A DNA stretch of 64,000 bases from the NCBI RefSeq assembly GCF_030547005.1, contig NZ_JAUOPN010000009.1, forward strand, positions 123,859-187,858, given 5' to 3'. The position numbers and the translations under genes were made by a program. The notes below the pieces were generated by a model. The model saw nothing but the letters and a program-made list of their open reading frames with translations. It was not told the DNA's origin and searched no databases. Source of the stretch: Maribacter sp. 1_MG-2023 (GTDB lineage Bacteria > Bacteroidota > Bacteroidia > Flavobacteriales > Flavobacteriaceae). Shown piece after piece: positions 1-9,769 of this stretch (position 1 is the stretch's first letter; the number at the start of each line of letters is the position of its first letter).

Positions 1-260
1 ACTTTGTTCAAAACAGGACAGTGTTTATCCTCAGTATTATTTTGCAATTGCGCTAACCATTGTTCTGTTTCGTCATTTAGTAAAAGATGATAGGCTAGTG
101 GTAAAAATTCTAATGCAGTAGCGTTGATGTCCGGTTTTAAACAACATAGTCCGCAATTGGCAACACAGCTAAGTCCTGTAGATTGTTGAAAGGAGCCTAA
201 CTCCTTATCCAATTGGTTGAAAATACGATCTACCGCTTGAACTTTTTGATATATGGTCAC
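1..260 (-). CDS. YkgJ-family cysteine cluster protein (3' part outside window)
   Basis: This reading frame runs from position 260 down to the window edge without a stop, about 86 codons. It contains the cysteine cluster C-x3-C-G-x-C-C at residues 32-40, typical of the YkgJ/UPF0153 family, which is thought to bind zinc or an Fe-S centre; its cellular role is not established. The start is a GTG: a TAA sits immediately upstream in frame and no ATG follows before the cluster. The gene is truncated by the window, so any later cysteines cannot be seen. The family call rests on the cluster alone. Confidence 0.75.
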   Translation of the reverse strand, partial: MTIYQKVQAVDRIFNQLDKELGSFQQSTGLSCVANCGLCCLKPDINATALEFLPLAYHLLLNDETEQWLAQLQNNTEDKHCPVLNK

Positions 261-405
261 TTATGTATTTAAGGTCGTACGAAGGTAGGCTATGTTTTAA
301 TATACTAAACAATTTAAAAAATTAAATAACTAGTGATGATTATTGATTCTAATTCAGAAGTTAACGTTTTGAAATTGAATAATTTAAGATGTTGTTGTTA
401 TCAAC

Positions 406-1521
406 TTAAAACTTTAAGGTCTTCAGGCGCAATGGTTCTTGGTCTGTTTTAAGGTAAATATGAAAACCAATGACACCTAGTACCTGTTCTTCTTCAGTAA
501 GAACTTGCACTTCCCATTCACCTGGCGTTACATTGCTTTTATAGGTGTAGCCTCTAAAGCCGCCATCTCTACCACCTGTAATATCATAACCGATATCATC
601 TACGGTGACCCATTCTTTGGTTTTGTCATTATATTTTCTCCACCGATGAAAAATGGACTTTTTTAAATCTGTAGGTGCAAAAATTGAAGAAAAAATATAC
701 ACCCTTTGGTCTGGAGTATAGTTATAATCTAGTTTGTATTTCCTCCAAAAAATGAACGATTCTTCAGATTCGTAGGTTACCTCATATTTACCATTCTTTA
801 GTACAACATCATGGGCGACAATACCTTTATCTAGTGCTAATGGAACTGGTGGTATTAATCTTAGAAAATAGAACAGATTAATTATGCCATAAATGGCTAA
901 AATTATGGCAATCATTTTACCCAGTTTAATTTCTTTACGGGTACTCGGACTTTTTCCATAGATAAAAGTGAGAAGCACCAAGGTACTTACTAAACTAACC
1001 GCACCAGAGATTAAGAATATAGATGTGTTTAATTCCTTCAAGAAAACAGGAATCATAAACGTGAAAAAAGTGAAACTAATAAAGTAATAGACTCCGAATT
1101 GTAGATATTTGTTAGAGATTCTTTTTTTAAGAAACTCATTGGCAATCAACAATAGCACAAGAATTATAAAGAATGATGCTGTTTTAGATAAAGAAACACT
1201 TCTAGAGAAGTAGATTACATAGGCACTTGATAATCCGCCGAAAAAGAACTGAATAGCTAAAGGAAAATATTCTTCATACCGTGCTAAAAACGTATTTTTC
1301 CATTTGCCATCATCAGCTAAATTATAGAGGTATAGCGCAATAGATAAAGAGGTCATGTGTAGACATAAAACCGTAAGGTCATACGTACGGTCAATACGAC
1401 CTAAAGTTAAGGTATCAAAAATGAATCCTCCAATAAAGAACAGTATTGGCGCATATTTAGAATGTCTTCGTATAAAACTTCTGAAGGCACTATTTCTATA
1501 TCTGGCAAGCGTTTTTTTCAT
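406..1521 (-). CDS. DUF2914 domain-containing multi-pass membrane protein
   Basis: The 371-residue product has about seven or eight hydrophobic membrane segments from roughly residue 24 to 235. A soluble C-terminal part (about 240-371) ends in the DUF2914 pattern, with GEWEVQVLTEEEQVLG followed by a short beta strand. DUF2914 proteins are inner-membrane proteins with no assigned reaction. The ATG at 1521 is followed by a lysine/arginine-rich N terminus, as expected for a membrane protein. It stands alone, 106 bp beyond the stop of the M1 peptidase gene. I see nothing that fixes a function. Confidence 0.8.
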   Translation of the reverse strand: MKKTLARYRNSAFRSFIRRHSKYAPILFFIGGFIFDTLTLGRIDRTYDLTVLCLHMTSLSIALYLYNLADDGKWKNTFLARYEEYFPLAIQFFFGGLSSAYVIYFSRSVSLSKTASFFIILVLLLIANEFLKKRISNKYLQFGVYYFISFTFFTFMIPVFLKELNTSIFLISGAVSLVSTLVLLTFIYGKSPSTRKEIKLGKMIAIILAIYGIINLFYFLRLIPPVPLALDKGIVAHDVVLKNGKYEVTYESEESFIFWRKYKLDYNYTPDQRVYIFSSIFAPTDLKKSIFHRWRKYNDKTKEWVTVDDIGYDITGGRDGGFRGYTYKSNVTPGEWEVQVLTEEEQVLGVIGFHIYLKTDQEPLRLKTLKF

Positions 1522-1627
1522 GGAGACCTATCAAATAGATGCGGTAAAAATACCATAAATTAAAAAGGAAATTAATCCTATTTAATTTATGATGAACGCT
1601 AAAAATTAATATGTTGTAAAGTGAATT

Positions 1628-3235
1628 TTAAGGGTTAGTCTTAATATAGAAATTTGGATCTACATGTAAGTTTTCAAAGCTGCCTTTCATTTTTTCCGAT
1701 TGCCATTCGTTACTAGGTTCTAGCCAAACAGGGGTGTCATCAATATATACTTTTATAGGTAGTGTGAATTTCTCGACAGTATTTGTAAAACGATATGATA
1801 GCTTTTTACCTTTCACCTTATACTCGAAAACCGGAATCTTGGTCGTTCTTAAGTACTGGTCAAAAAAGGGTTTTAAATCGCGATTCATTTCTATACCGAT
1901 TACTTTCTCAATTTCGTCAGTAGTTACTGTTTTATGATAGAATTCTGAATTTAGACCACGTAAAATAGTTCTCCATTTTATATCATCATTTACTACTTGG
2001 CGTAAGGTGTGAAGAATATTAGAGCCTTTATAATACATATCGCTACTACCTTCATGATTTACATTGTAGATCCCGATAATGGGTTTGTCGTTTTTAATAT
2101 TATTTCGAATGCCTTGTACATATGCATTTGCCGCCTCTGTACCATAATGATAGTCTAAAAATAGACTTTCGGAATAGCAGGTGAACCCTTCGTGGATCCA
2201 CATATCTGCGGCATCTTTATAAGTAATATTATTTGCAAACCATTCGTGCCCAGCTTCATGAATAATAATAAAATCGAATTTTAATCCCCAACCGGTTCCC
2301 GATAAATCTCTACCTAAATATCCTTTCTGATATTGATTGCCATACGTAACAGAGCTTTGGTGTTCCATACCTAAATAGGGGACTTCGACCAGTTTAAATG
2401 AGTCTTCATAAAAAGGGTAGGGTCCGAACCAATATTCAAAGGCTTGCATCATTTTAGGAGCATCTTTAAAATGTTCTTTTGCTTTCTCTAGATTATCTTT
2501 TAAAACATAATAATCCATATCAAGTGCACCTTTTTCTCCTTGATATATTTCATCAAAATGTACATAATCACCGATATTGACATTAACACCATAGTTATTG
2601 ATTGGGTTAGAAACAAACCAATTGTAGGTATTTGTCTCTTTGTCAACACTTCTAAGGCGACCATTGGAGACATTCATTAATCCTTTTGGTGCTTTTACAC
2701 TGATTAACATACTATCTACTTCGTCGTACATGTGGTCTTTGTTCGGCCACCAAACGCTAGCCCCTAAACCTTGGCAAGAAGTAGCAACGAAATCGTTACC
2801 ATTAGCATCTTTTTTCCAAGAGAATCCACCATCCCAAGGAGCTCTAACCGCTTCTTTTGGGTGACCAGAATACGTGACAACAACCTCATTAAAATCACCT
2901 ACTTGCTGAGGTTTGGTTAATTGTATAAAATGAGCATTTATGTTATGTGTCACTTCAAGTTCAACTCCGTCTTGTGTCACTTTTTCAATTTGCAATGGTG
3001 GTTGCAAATCTACCTGTAATACTTGATGAGGTTTCAGTACCTTGTAGCGAATTGTATTGCTTCCGTTTATAAATTTATCATCAGGATTAACATCAATATC
3101 TAAGTGATAATAGTTAAGGTCCCACCATTCACGTTCAGGGGTAATGCTACCTCTAAGCGTATCTTGTTCAGTAAAAGTTTGAGCTTGTGAAAAAGTAAAT
3201 ATTCCAAGGGTAAAAGCAACAAGTAATTTGTTCAT
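1628..3235 (-). CDS. Secreted M1-family metallopeptidase (aminopeptidase N-like)
   Basis: The 535-residue protein starts with a signal peptide (about residues 1-18, cleavage near SQAQ). It carries the full M1 signature: exopeptidase motif GMEH at 289-292, zinc motif HEAGH at 326-330 and third ligand Glu349 in WIHEGF, giving HExxH-x18-E. M1 enzymes remove N-terminal residues from peptides. The chain is much shorter than E. coli PepN and lacks the large C-terminal helical domain, ending soon after the catalytic region. It lies 18 bp downstream of the M28 peptidase gene on the same strand, so the two secreted peptidases are probably co-transcribed for peptide scavenging. Confidence 0.9.
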   Translation of the reverse strand: MNKLLVAFTLGIFTFSQAQTFTEQDTLRGSITPEREWWDLNYYHLDIDVNPDDKFINGSNTIRYKVLKPHQVLQVDLQPPLQIEKVTQDGVELEVTHNINAHFIQLTKPQQVGDFNEVVVTYSGHPKEAVRAPWDGGFSWKKDANGNDFVATSCQGLGASVWWPNKDHMYDEVDSMLISVKAPKGLMNVSNGRLRSVDKETNTYNWFVSNPINNYGVNVNIGDYVHFDEIYQGEKGALDMDYYVLKDNLEKAKEHFKDAPKMMQAFEYWFGPYPFYEDSFKLVEVPYLGMEHQSSVTYGNQYQKGYLGRDLSGTGWGLKFDFIIIHEAGHEWFANNITYKDAADMWIHEGFTCYSESLFLDYHYGTEAANAYVQGIRNNIKNDKPIIGIYNVNHEGSSDMYYKGSNILHTLRQVVNDDIKWRTILRGLNSEFYHKTVTTDEIEKVIGIEMNRDLKPFFDQYLRTTKIPVFEYKVKGKKLSYRFTNTVEKFTLPIKVYIDDTPVWLEPSNEWQSEKMKGSFENLHVDPNFYIKTNP

Positions 3236-3253
3236 GTCTAATATGGATTATGC

Positions 3254-4585
3254 CTATCTAAAAATTCCATTAGGAAAAACAACCGGACTCTCAAATCCGT
3301 TTTCGCCAACAGCAGAAACACCGAAGAAAAAATTATCGATAACGATGCCTTTCAATAAGAATTCAGAAACGTCACCAACATATCTGCTATAATCCCAAGT
3401 TGGGGACGTAGTATCTCTCCAGTATATTTTATATCCTTTTGCTCCATCAACCTTGCTCCATTGAAGTTTTGCGGCAGGCTCAACAATGCCACCTATTTTA
3501 ACCGTTTTTGGAGCAGGAGGAGCCCATGCTATAGATGCTAAGTTTATAGCGTTTACAGCAGTTAATTTAGCTGCATACTCAAAGTTTACATGTTCTAGAA
3601 CATCACCATAGGCAATACCATCTTCAACACGAATATCTTGATGTTGTTGTGTGTAGTTCTCATGAGCTTCCATAATACGAATACCAGGAAAACCTGCATC
3701 GTTAAAAGGTCTATGGTGTCCACCACGACCAAAACGATCCAAACGATAAATCATCATTGGGTTCATTTCAGGCATGTACTGCTTCACGTTTTTATGAACA
3801 TAACGCGCCAGTTGTCTAGAAATTCCGTCCACTTCACCACCGTAAAAACGTCTTGCTTTACGTTGCTTTTCAGTTTCTGTTGGTGGTACAGGTTCAGAGA
3901 AAATTCTAAAATCTACATTACTTACAGTACCATCTACACCAGTGATATTGCCGATCATATCATTATTGAAAATACCAATAACTTCCCAGCCTTTATCTTT
4001 AGCGTATTGCGCAATGCCGCCACCACCAAAAAGACCTTGTTCTTCACCTGAAAGACCCATATAGATAATGCTGTTCTCGAATTTATATTTTGACAGTACG
4101 CGAGCAGCTTCTATGGTACCTGCCATTCCGCTAGCGTTATCATTCGCACCCGGAGAATCATCTGTAAAATTGGTTGGGTCGCTTACACGAGAATCGATAT
4201 CGCCACTCATAATTATATAGCGATTAGGATATTTTGTCCCTTTTTGAATAGCAAGTACATTAACTACTTCTACATCTTTTACAATACGATCGTTTGCACC
4301 TTTTTTAACTAAGTCTTTTTGAAAGAAAACATTTAAACACCCATTACATTCAGTAGATGTTTTTTCGAATTCATTTTTGATCCAACGTCTTGCAGCACCA
4401 ATACCCCTTGTTGTTGAAACGGTATCGCTTAAGGTATGTCTAGTACCAAAATTGATAAGTTTAGTAACATCGTTTTCTATTCGTTCAGCAGAAACAGCAT
4501 CGATAATATCATAAATACGTTGGTCGGTTTGTGCAGTTAAGGTAATTGCAGAGGTTAGTAAGGTAAGCAGTAATAATTTTTTCAT
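3254..4585 (-). CDS. Secreted M28-family metallopeptidase with C-terminal Fn3-like domain
   Basis: The 443-residue protein begins with a signal peptide (about 1-18). The M28 core follows: bridging Asp149 in GANDNASG, the catalytic Glu pair 181-182 in SGEEQG, Asp209 in NNDMIG, and a histidine-rich GGHHRPFND further on. The first zinc motif, normally G-H-x-D, reads G-D-I-D here (128-131), so the usual first His ligand is Asp129. A fibronectin type III-like segment covers about residues 355-440. It is the first gene of a pair with the M1 peptidase. M28 enzymes are mostly aminopeptidases or carboxypeptidases; the exact specificity is not visible. Confidence 0.88.
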   Translation of the reverse strand: MKKLLLLTLLTSAITLTAQTDQRIYDIIDAVSAERIENDVTKLINFGTRHTLSDTVSTTRGIGAARRWIKNEFEKTSTECNGCLNVFFQKDLVKKGANDRIVKDVEVVNVLAIQKGTKYPNRYIIMSGDIDSRVSDPTNFTDDSPGANDNASGMAGTIEAARVLSKYKFENSIIYMGLSGEEQGLFGGGGIAQYAKDKGWEVIGIFNNDMIGNITGVDGTVSNVDFRIFSEPVPPTETEKQRKARRFYGGEVDGISRQLARYVHKNVKQYMPEMNPMMIYRLDRFGRGGHHRPFNDAGFPGIRIMEAHENYTQQHQDIRVEDGIAYGDVLEHVNFEYAAKLTAVNAINLASIAWAPPAPKTVKIGGIVEPAAKLQWSKVDGAKGYKIYWRDTTSPTWDYSRYVGDVSEFLLKGIVIDNFFFGVSAVGENGFESPVVFPNGIFR

Positions 4586-4738
4586 TTCAATTTTTTTATG
4601 AGTAAAGCTAGTGTGGGCAATAGGTTTCTAAAATTAAGTAAAATATAGGGTTGAGCATAATTTCAGGTATAAAAGTATAAGAGCATATGGTATAGTTTTA
4701 ATAAGATAAAAAAGAGATTTCTTTTTAAGCAGGGCTTA

Positions 4739-5917
4739 TCATCGCTTTTTGATCAATAAATAGTATACACCTAACAGCGGACCTATAGCTAAAGGAATAA
4801 ATAAAAGATCAATAGAGATGATCGATTGAAGTGATCCTAGAAGTTGAATACTTATAATAGTAATGGCAAAACCAATACAATTTACTAGTGTAAGTGCAGT
4901 GCCTTTTAATTCGGGTGCTACGGCTGATGCCACTAGGTTTGAGAATTGAGGTGAATCTGCGGTAACTGCAATACCCCATAAACACCAACCTGCCAAGAAT
5001 AAATAAATAGGGAGAGAAAATAATAAAGGGGAGATTAAACAAAGCAATCCTGATACCAATAATGAGATAAGTGCTACCTTTTTACTGCCTATTCGTTGCG
5101 AAAGTATACCTCCATAGGCACAAGATAATCCGCCAAGGGCAATTACGATTCCCGACCAAAGTGACACCGAAATATCGCTGCCAGATTGTTTTGCAAAATA
5201 TTGAATGGCAATAGGTGTAAAAGCCCAAAAGGCATAGAGTTCCCACATGTGACCAAAATAACCAAATGCAGCTTTTTTAAATTCGAAATTTTTGAAAAGC
5301 TTTGGTCCCGCATCAAATTTTAAAGTAGTACTTGCCACTCGATACGGACCGTTTGGCACCAGTAAAAAAAGTATGAGTCCACCAAAAGCGGTAATACCTG
5401 AAGTTAACATAATAACCTTGTCTGGATGGCTTGCTAAAGGGCTTCCTTTAATTAAAAAAGGAAAAGCGGTGCCTAGAACTAATGCTCCAACTAAAAATCC
5501 CAATGCTTTACCGAGTCCTTTTTCGTAATAATCTGCTGCTATTTTCATTCCTACGGGATAAATACCTGCTAAAAAGAAACCTGTACTAAATCTAGCCAAT
5601 AGTAAACCACCAACGTTTAAATTTGGATAAATTAATGTCAGATTAGAAACGGATGCTAGAAAGGCACAAATCATAAATACTCTTGAAGGAGAAAATCGAT
5701 CTGCAATCATCAAAACTCCGAAAATAAGAGTCCCGATGATGAATCCGAATTGCACAGAAGAAATGACATGGCTAACAATGTCTGCACCAAAATCTAACTT
5801 TTTGGTTAGCGATTCTAATATCGCATTCCCTGCAAACCATGTAGAAGTACAAGCGAACTGTGATAGAATTATAATCGGGAGAATATGTAGCTTTTGTTTC
5901 AATAGATTAGTTAACAA
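4739..5917 (-). CDS. MFS transporter
   Basis: The product of about 390 residues has a dozen hydrophobic segments and an MFS-like loop after helix 2 (around MIADRFSPSR). It is an inner-membrane secondary transporter of unknown substrate. There is no ATG near the N terminus. Possible starts are TTG at 5917, which overlaps the upstream stop by 11 nt, or TTG at 5902 (giving MKQKLHILP), which leaves the first membrane segment intact. The overlap suggests translational coupling to the propeller/NTF2-like gene and co-transcription with otsAB. A sugar or osmolyte substrate is only a guess from context. Confidence 0.8.
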   Translation of the reverse strand: MLTNLLKQKLHILPIIILSQFACTSTWFAGNAILESLTKKLDFGADIVSHVISSVQFGFIIGTLIFGVLMIADRFSPSRVFMICAFLASVSNLTLIYPNLNVGGLLLARFSTGFFLAGIYPVGMKIAADYYEKGLGKALGFLVGALVLGTAFPFLIKGSPLASHPDKVIMLTSGITAFGGLILFLLVPNGPYRVASTTLKFDAGPKLFKNFEFKKAAFGYFGHMWELYAFWAFTPIAIQYFAKQSGSDISVSLWSGIVIALGGLSCAYGGILSQRIGSKKVALISLLVSGLLCLISPLLFSLPIYLFLAGWCLWGIAVTADSPQFSNLVASAVAPELKGTALTLVNCIGFAITIISIQLLGSLQSIISIDLLFIPLAIGPLLGVYYLLIKKR

Positions 5918-7430
5918 AGGTTACTTTGACTATCTCATTATTTTCCACTTCATAAATAGCTACAGCTTTAAAAGTGTTGCCATTTGCAGTAATCGATTCT
6001 TCGTCTATAACTTTATTTCCGATGACAATTCTGTTAATTATCTCACAATGTAAATCAGGGGCAGAATTAAAGAAGTCAGTGTAGCCAGCTCGCATTGCAT
6101 CTGTACCATCAGATCTTAATTCTCCTGAGTAGCTTAATATTTTAGCTTGTGTAGAATACGTGGCTAAAAAACCGTCGATGTCTCTACTGTTATAAGCGTC
6201 AAGTTGCTTTTGCACAATGACCTCTGGGTCAAAAGTTGTTTTTTTATCTCTAATAAAAGTCATGGTTTTTATGAGTCCGTCAGTTTCATAAATTGCCACT
6301 TGCTGTTTTTGTTTATCTCCAATAGAAACAAATTCTTGGTCAATTACAGTAGAATTAATTACAATTCTTGAAGAGACTTTAACTTCTACGGCAGGTGTTC
6401 TTTTATAAAATGCATCATAGCCCTCTTTTAATTGTTCCCTACCAACGGATATGGTATCCTTTGAGAAATTTTTTACTAAGACTTCTTCTGAATAACAATT
6501 TGCGAATGCTTCTAAATCACGAGCATTGAAGGTTTCTACCTGTTTTTGAACAATCTTATACGGAGCATCTTTAGAAACAAACGAAATAAACTTTCCGTTA
6601 GGGCTTACGGCTAGTCTTGATATACCATGAATATCAGTTTGTTGAAATTCAAACAATGATTTCCATTCCGTATCTATTGATGGCTTAAAGGAAAACAGAT
6701 ATTTATTATACGCAGTAATTAAACTTCCGTCGGTAGTCCAAGTGACATCTTCAGAATCTCCTAAAAGGGTTGTGATATTCTTTTTTTCTTTAGAATAAGG
6801 ATTTAGTGATGTAATTGTGGCATTCTCACCAACTTTTGCTATAAAACTTATAAGTTCAGAATTCGGAATTTTATGCAACGATCGACCTACATTCTTTTGA
6901 ACGGTGTAGTTGGTATTTTCTTTAAGATTATACACCACTAAATCCATTCGGTTTTCAATTAAAACCGTGCAAACAATAATGTCGTTAGAATACCAAACAT
7001 GGTAGCCTACTTTAAGATTTGGTATTAAAACTTTTGAGTCACCAGTTTTTAAATCATACTCGTATAAACGTTGCAAACCATCTTCATCTAAACGAACTGC
7101 AGAAACGGCATCTCTACCCGGAATTTTCAGAGGAGAATATTCACTGCCATTTGGTGTATTTGAAAGCCAAGTTGTTGTTTTGTCGATTAAATCATAAAGA
7201 GCGATATCGGTTTGTCTTTTTCTAGTTGATGAGAATAGAATTTTATTATCAGAAAAAAATGAAGGTTGATTATCATAACCTTCATTTTGAGACAAGTTTA
7301 TTTCTCCATTAATTTTCAAACTATCATTGTTCAAATCTAAATTTGCTAAGTAAACTTCCGTGCCTTGTTGGGCAAAAGTTGTAAGGCAGCAAAAAACACC
7401 TACAAATACAAGGTTGTAAATTTGTTTCAT
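5907..7430 (-). CDS. Secreted TolB-like beta-propeller protein with two NTF2-like domains
   Basis: I start this protein at the ATG at 7430, which gives 507 residues and a clean signal peptide ending near TFAQ; an upstream ATG at 7469 would add 13 residues and overlap otsAB. Residues about 35-300 contain repeated PD40/WD40-like strands typical of TolB-type propellers. Two tandem SnoaL/NTF2-like domains follow (about 300-400 and 405-507), each starting with an alpha helix of the form (D/F)xNxRDxxxF. Such domains often bind small hydrophobic ligands or mediate dimerisation, but no catalytic assignment is possible. The gene lies 22 bp downstream of otsAB and overlaps the MFS gene. Confidence 0.75.
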   Translation of the reverse strand: MKQIYNLVFVGVFCCLTTFAQQGTEVYLANLDLNNDSLKINGEINLSQNEGYDNQPSFFSDNKILFSSTRKRQTDIALYDLIDKTTTWLSNTPNGSEYSPLKIPGRDAVSAVRLDEDGLQRLYEYDLKTGDSKVLIPNLKVGYHVWYSNDIIVCTVLIENRMDLVVYNLKENTNYTVQKNVGRSLHKIPNSELISFIAKVGENATITSLNPYSKEKKNITTLLGDSEDVTWTTDGSLITAYNKYLFSFKPSIDTEWKSLFEFQQTDIHGISRLAVSPNGKFISFVSKDAPYKIVQKQVETFNARDLEAFANCYSEEVLVKNFSKDTISVGREQLKEGYDAFYKRTPAVEVKVSSRIVINSTVIDQEFVSIGDKQKQQVAIYETDGLIKTMTFIRDKKTTFDPEVIVQKQLDAYNSRDIDGFLATYSTQAKILSYSGELRSDGTDAMRAGYTDFFNSAPDLHCEIINRIVIGNKVIDEESITANGNTFKAVAIYEVENNEIVKVTFVN

Positions 7431-7452
7431 ATTGAATAGTTTGTGAGTAACA

Positions 7453-9666
7453 TTATTCTTTGTCGGCAAATCTCTTTAAAATTGCACGAACATTTTTTGT
7501 GTTATCAACAAAGTACCTTGCTTGTGTTTTTTGACGCCCTACTTTTACGGTAATAGATTCCTCTGGAAGTTCTTGAAACATAAATTCATCGGTCCAGTCA
7601 TCACCAATAGCAAACACAAAATCGTAATCATGTTCAGAATACACGCGCATAGAAGCTCTACCTTTATTCACGTTACTACTTTTAATTTCCATCACCTTGT
7701 TGCCATTTAAAACACTGAGGTCATCATTTGCAATAAGGCTTGTTAGTACCGTATTCAGTTCAACAGAACGTTTTTGACCAAAGTCGGGATCTGTTTTTCT
7801 GTAATGCCATGCTAAAGAATAATTTTTCTCCTCAATAAAACTACCAGGTGTACGGTCAACAAAAGATTCTAACACCGGTAAAATCTTCTCCATCCAGTCT
7901 TTCTTAACATTTTCTAACATTCTAAATTCTTCACCACCTTGAGAGATCCATACGCCGTGTTCAACGATCATATTATATTTTTTAGGCAAGAACCATTTGG
8001 TGAATGTTTCTTTATCTCGTCCGCTAATTAAATACATATCTGTATTTGGTTGAGAAGAGATCGAATCTAGTAATTTGTATAATTCTTCGTCTGGTGATGC
8101 TTTTTGCGGATCAGCATGAAAACCAGCCAACGTACCATCATAGTCTAAAAATACCAATCTTCTTTTGGCTTTATTGTAACTATCCATCACAGTATTCATG
8201 ATGTCTGCAGATAGTTTTTTTGACTTATAGGTTTGATCTTTTTCTTGTTGCCCTACTAAAGAATTCATGAAGTCGTTTGCCCATTTCTCCACATTATAGC
8301 GCTCTAGTCTCTTTTGTAATAGCGTGTTTCTAGCAATCTGTTCTTCTTTAGGCATATTAATAGCTTCATTCAAAGCATCTGCAATTTGTTCAAAATTATT
8401 AGGGTTTATTAATAGCGATTCATTCATTTCATTGGCAGAACCCGCCATTTCGCTAAGTATTAAAACTCCTGTTTTATCAGTTCTAGTAGCAATATATTCT
8501 TTGGCTACCAAATTCATACCATCTCTAATTGGTGTCAACCAAGCAATGTCAGAAGACGTATATAGGTCTATTAGGTTTTCAAAAGGCATAGACCTGTAGA
8601 AATACCAAATAGGTGTCCAGCTTACGGTTGAAAGTTCTCCATTAATGCGACCAACCAATTCATCAACCTCACGTTTAAGTAATTGATATTGCGGTACATT
8701 GGAGCGTGAAGGCACGGCAAGTATAATAAGTCTTACTTTCTCTTTATACTGCGGGTATTTATTTAAGAAATATTCAAAAGCATTAAGTCGTTTCGCAATA
8801 CCTTTTGTGTAATCTAAACGGTCAATAGATAAAAAGAACTTAGCATCTGGAGCTGATTTTTTATGAGTATCTAATCGTTTTTGCAATTCAGACTTTTCAT
8901 CTTCACTTCGTTGTGAATGTTCTTTAGCTGCTTCGCTGAATTTCTTATAATCGATTCCCATGGGGAAAGAGTCAACTTTAATAACTCTATCATCTAAGTA
9001 AATATCATTAAAACTAACCTCTAATCCCAATAGTCTGCGCACAGAGCTTAAAAAGTGACGTTCATAGTCATAGGTGTGGAAACCAATTAAATCTGAACCT
9101 AATAAGCCTTGTAATACTTCTTTTCGCCAAGGTAGTGTTCTAAATATTTCATACGATGGAAAAGGAATGTGTAAAAAGAAACCGATTGAAATATCTGATC
9201 TTTGGGCACGAACCATTTGTGGTACTAGCATTAATTGGTAATCGTGAATCCAAATCGTATCATCATTATCGGCTTTTTCAAGAATAGCATCTGCAAATTT
9301 CTGATTAACAGCCTTGTAAACTTCCCAACTTTCAAGCTCAAATTCAGAGTATTCTAAAAAATAGTGGAATAAAGGCCATATGGTTCGATTGCTAAACCCG
9401 TAATAAAAACCATCAACTTCTTTTTCTGTAAGATTTACTTTAGAAGATCCATGTTCCGCTAGTGCCTTATCAATTTTAGGGATTAACTCTTCTGGTATTT
9501 CTTCATCTGTCAATCCGCTCCAGCCAATCCATAGGCTATCTCCACCCGAGTGTACAGATTTCATTCCAGTTGCTAAACCACCAACACTTGGTACCGCAGT
9601 AATGTCTCCATTGCTAATTTGTAATTGTACAGGTAGTCTATTTGAGATAATGATAGTTTTCGCCAT
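7453..9666 (-). CDS. otsAB: Bifunctional trehalose-6-phosphate synthase / trehalose-phosphatase
   Basis: The 737-residue protein fuses the two steps of the OtsA-OtsB pathway: UDP-glucose plus glucose-6-phosphate to trehalose-6-phosphate, then dephosphorylation to trehalose. The GT20 half (about 1-470) shows HDYQ at 141-144, DRLDYTKG at 282-289 and RDGMNLVAKE at 381-390. The HAD phosphatase half (about 500-735) begins with FLDYDGT, nucleophile Asp508 and Asp510, and ends with GDDWTDEFMF. This fusion is common in Bacteroidota. It is cytoplasmic and supplies trehalose as a stress protectant or carbon store. It is divergent from the GH15 gene across 103 bp and leads the genes at 7430-4739. Confidence 0.95.
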   Translation of the reverse strand: MAKTIIISNRLPVQLQISNGDITAVPSVGGLATGMKSVHSGGDSLWIGWSGLTDEEIPEELIPKIDKALAEHGSSKVNLTEKEVDGFYYGFSNRTIWPLFHYFLEYSEFELESWEVYKAVNQKFADAILEKADNDDTIWIHDYQLMLVPQMVRAQRSDISIGFFLHIPFPSYEIFRTLPWRKEVLQGLLGSDLIGFHTYDYERHFLSSVRRLLGLEVSFNDIYLDDRVIKVDSFPMGIDYKKFSEAAKEHSQRSEDEKSELQKRLDTHKKSAPDAKFFLSIDRLDYTKGIAKRLNAFEYFLNKYPQYKEKVRLIILAVPSRSNVPQYQLLKREVDELVGRINGELSTVSWTPIWYFYRSMPFENLIDLYTSSDIAWLTPIRDGMNLVAKEYIATRTDKTGVLILSEMAGSANEMNESLLINPNNFEQIADALNEAINMPKEEQIARNTLLQKRLERYNVEKWANDFMNSLVGQQEKDQTYKSKKLSADIMNTVMDSYNKAKRRLVFLDYDGTLAGFHADPQKASPDEELYKLLDSISSQPNTDMYLISGRDKETFTKWFLPKKYNMIVEHGVWISQGGEEFRMLENVKKDWMEKILPVLESFVDRTPGSFIEEKNYSLAWHYRKTDPDFGQKRSVELNTVLTSLIANDDLSVLNGNKVMEIKSSNVNKGRASMRVYSEHDYDFVFAIGDDWTDEFMFQELPEESITVKVGRQKTQARYFVDNTKNVRAILKRFADKE

Positions 9667-9769
9667 AAAAGAGATATTTTTGCTACTTCTTGATAATTAT
9701 TTCTCTAAATTTCGCGAAAAAGGAGGGTATTACCAATTGAAACCTCATATGAATTAAGATTTTTATTGA

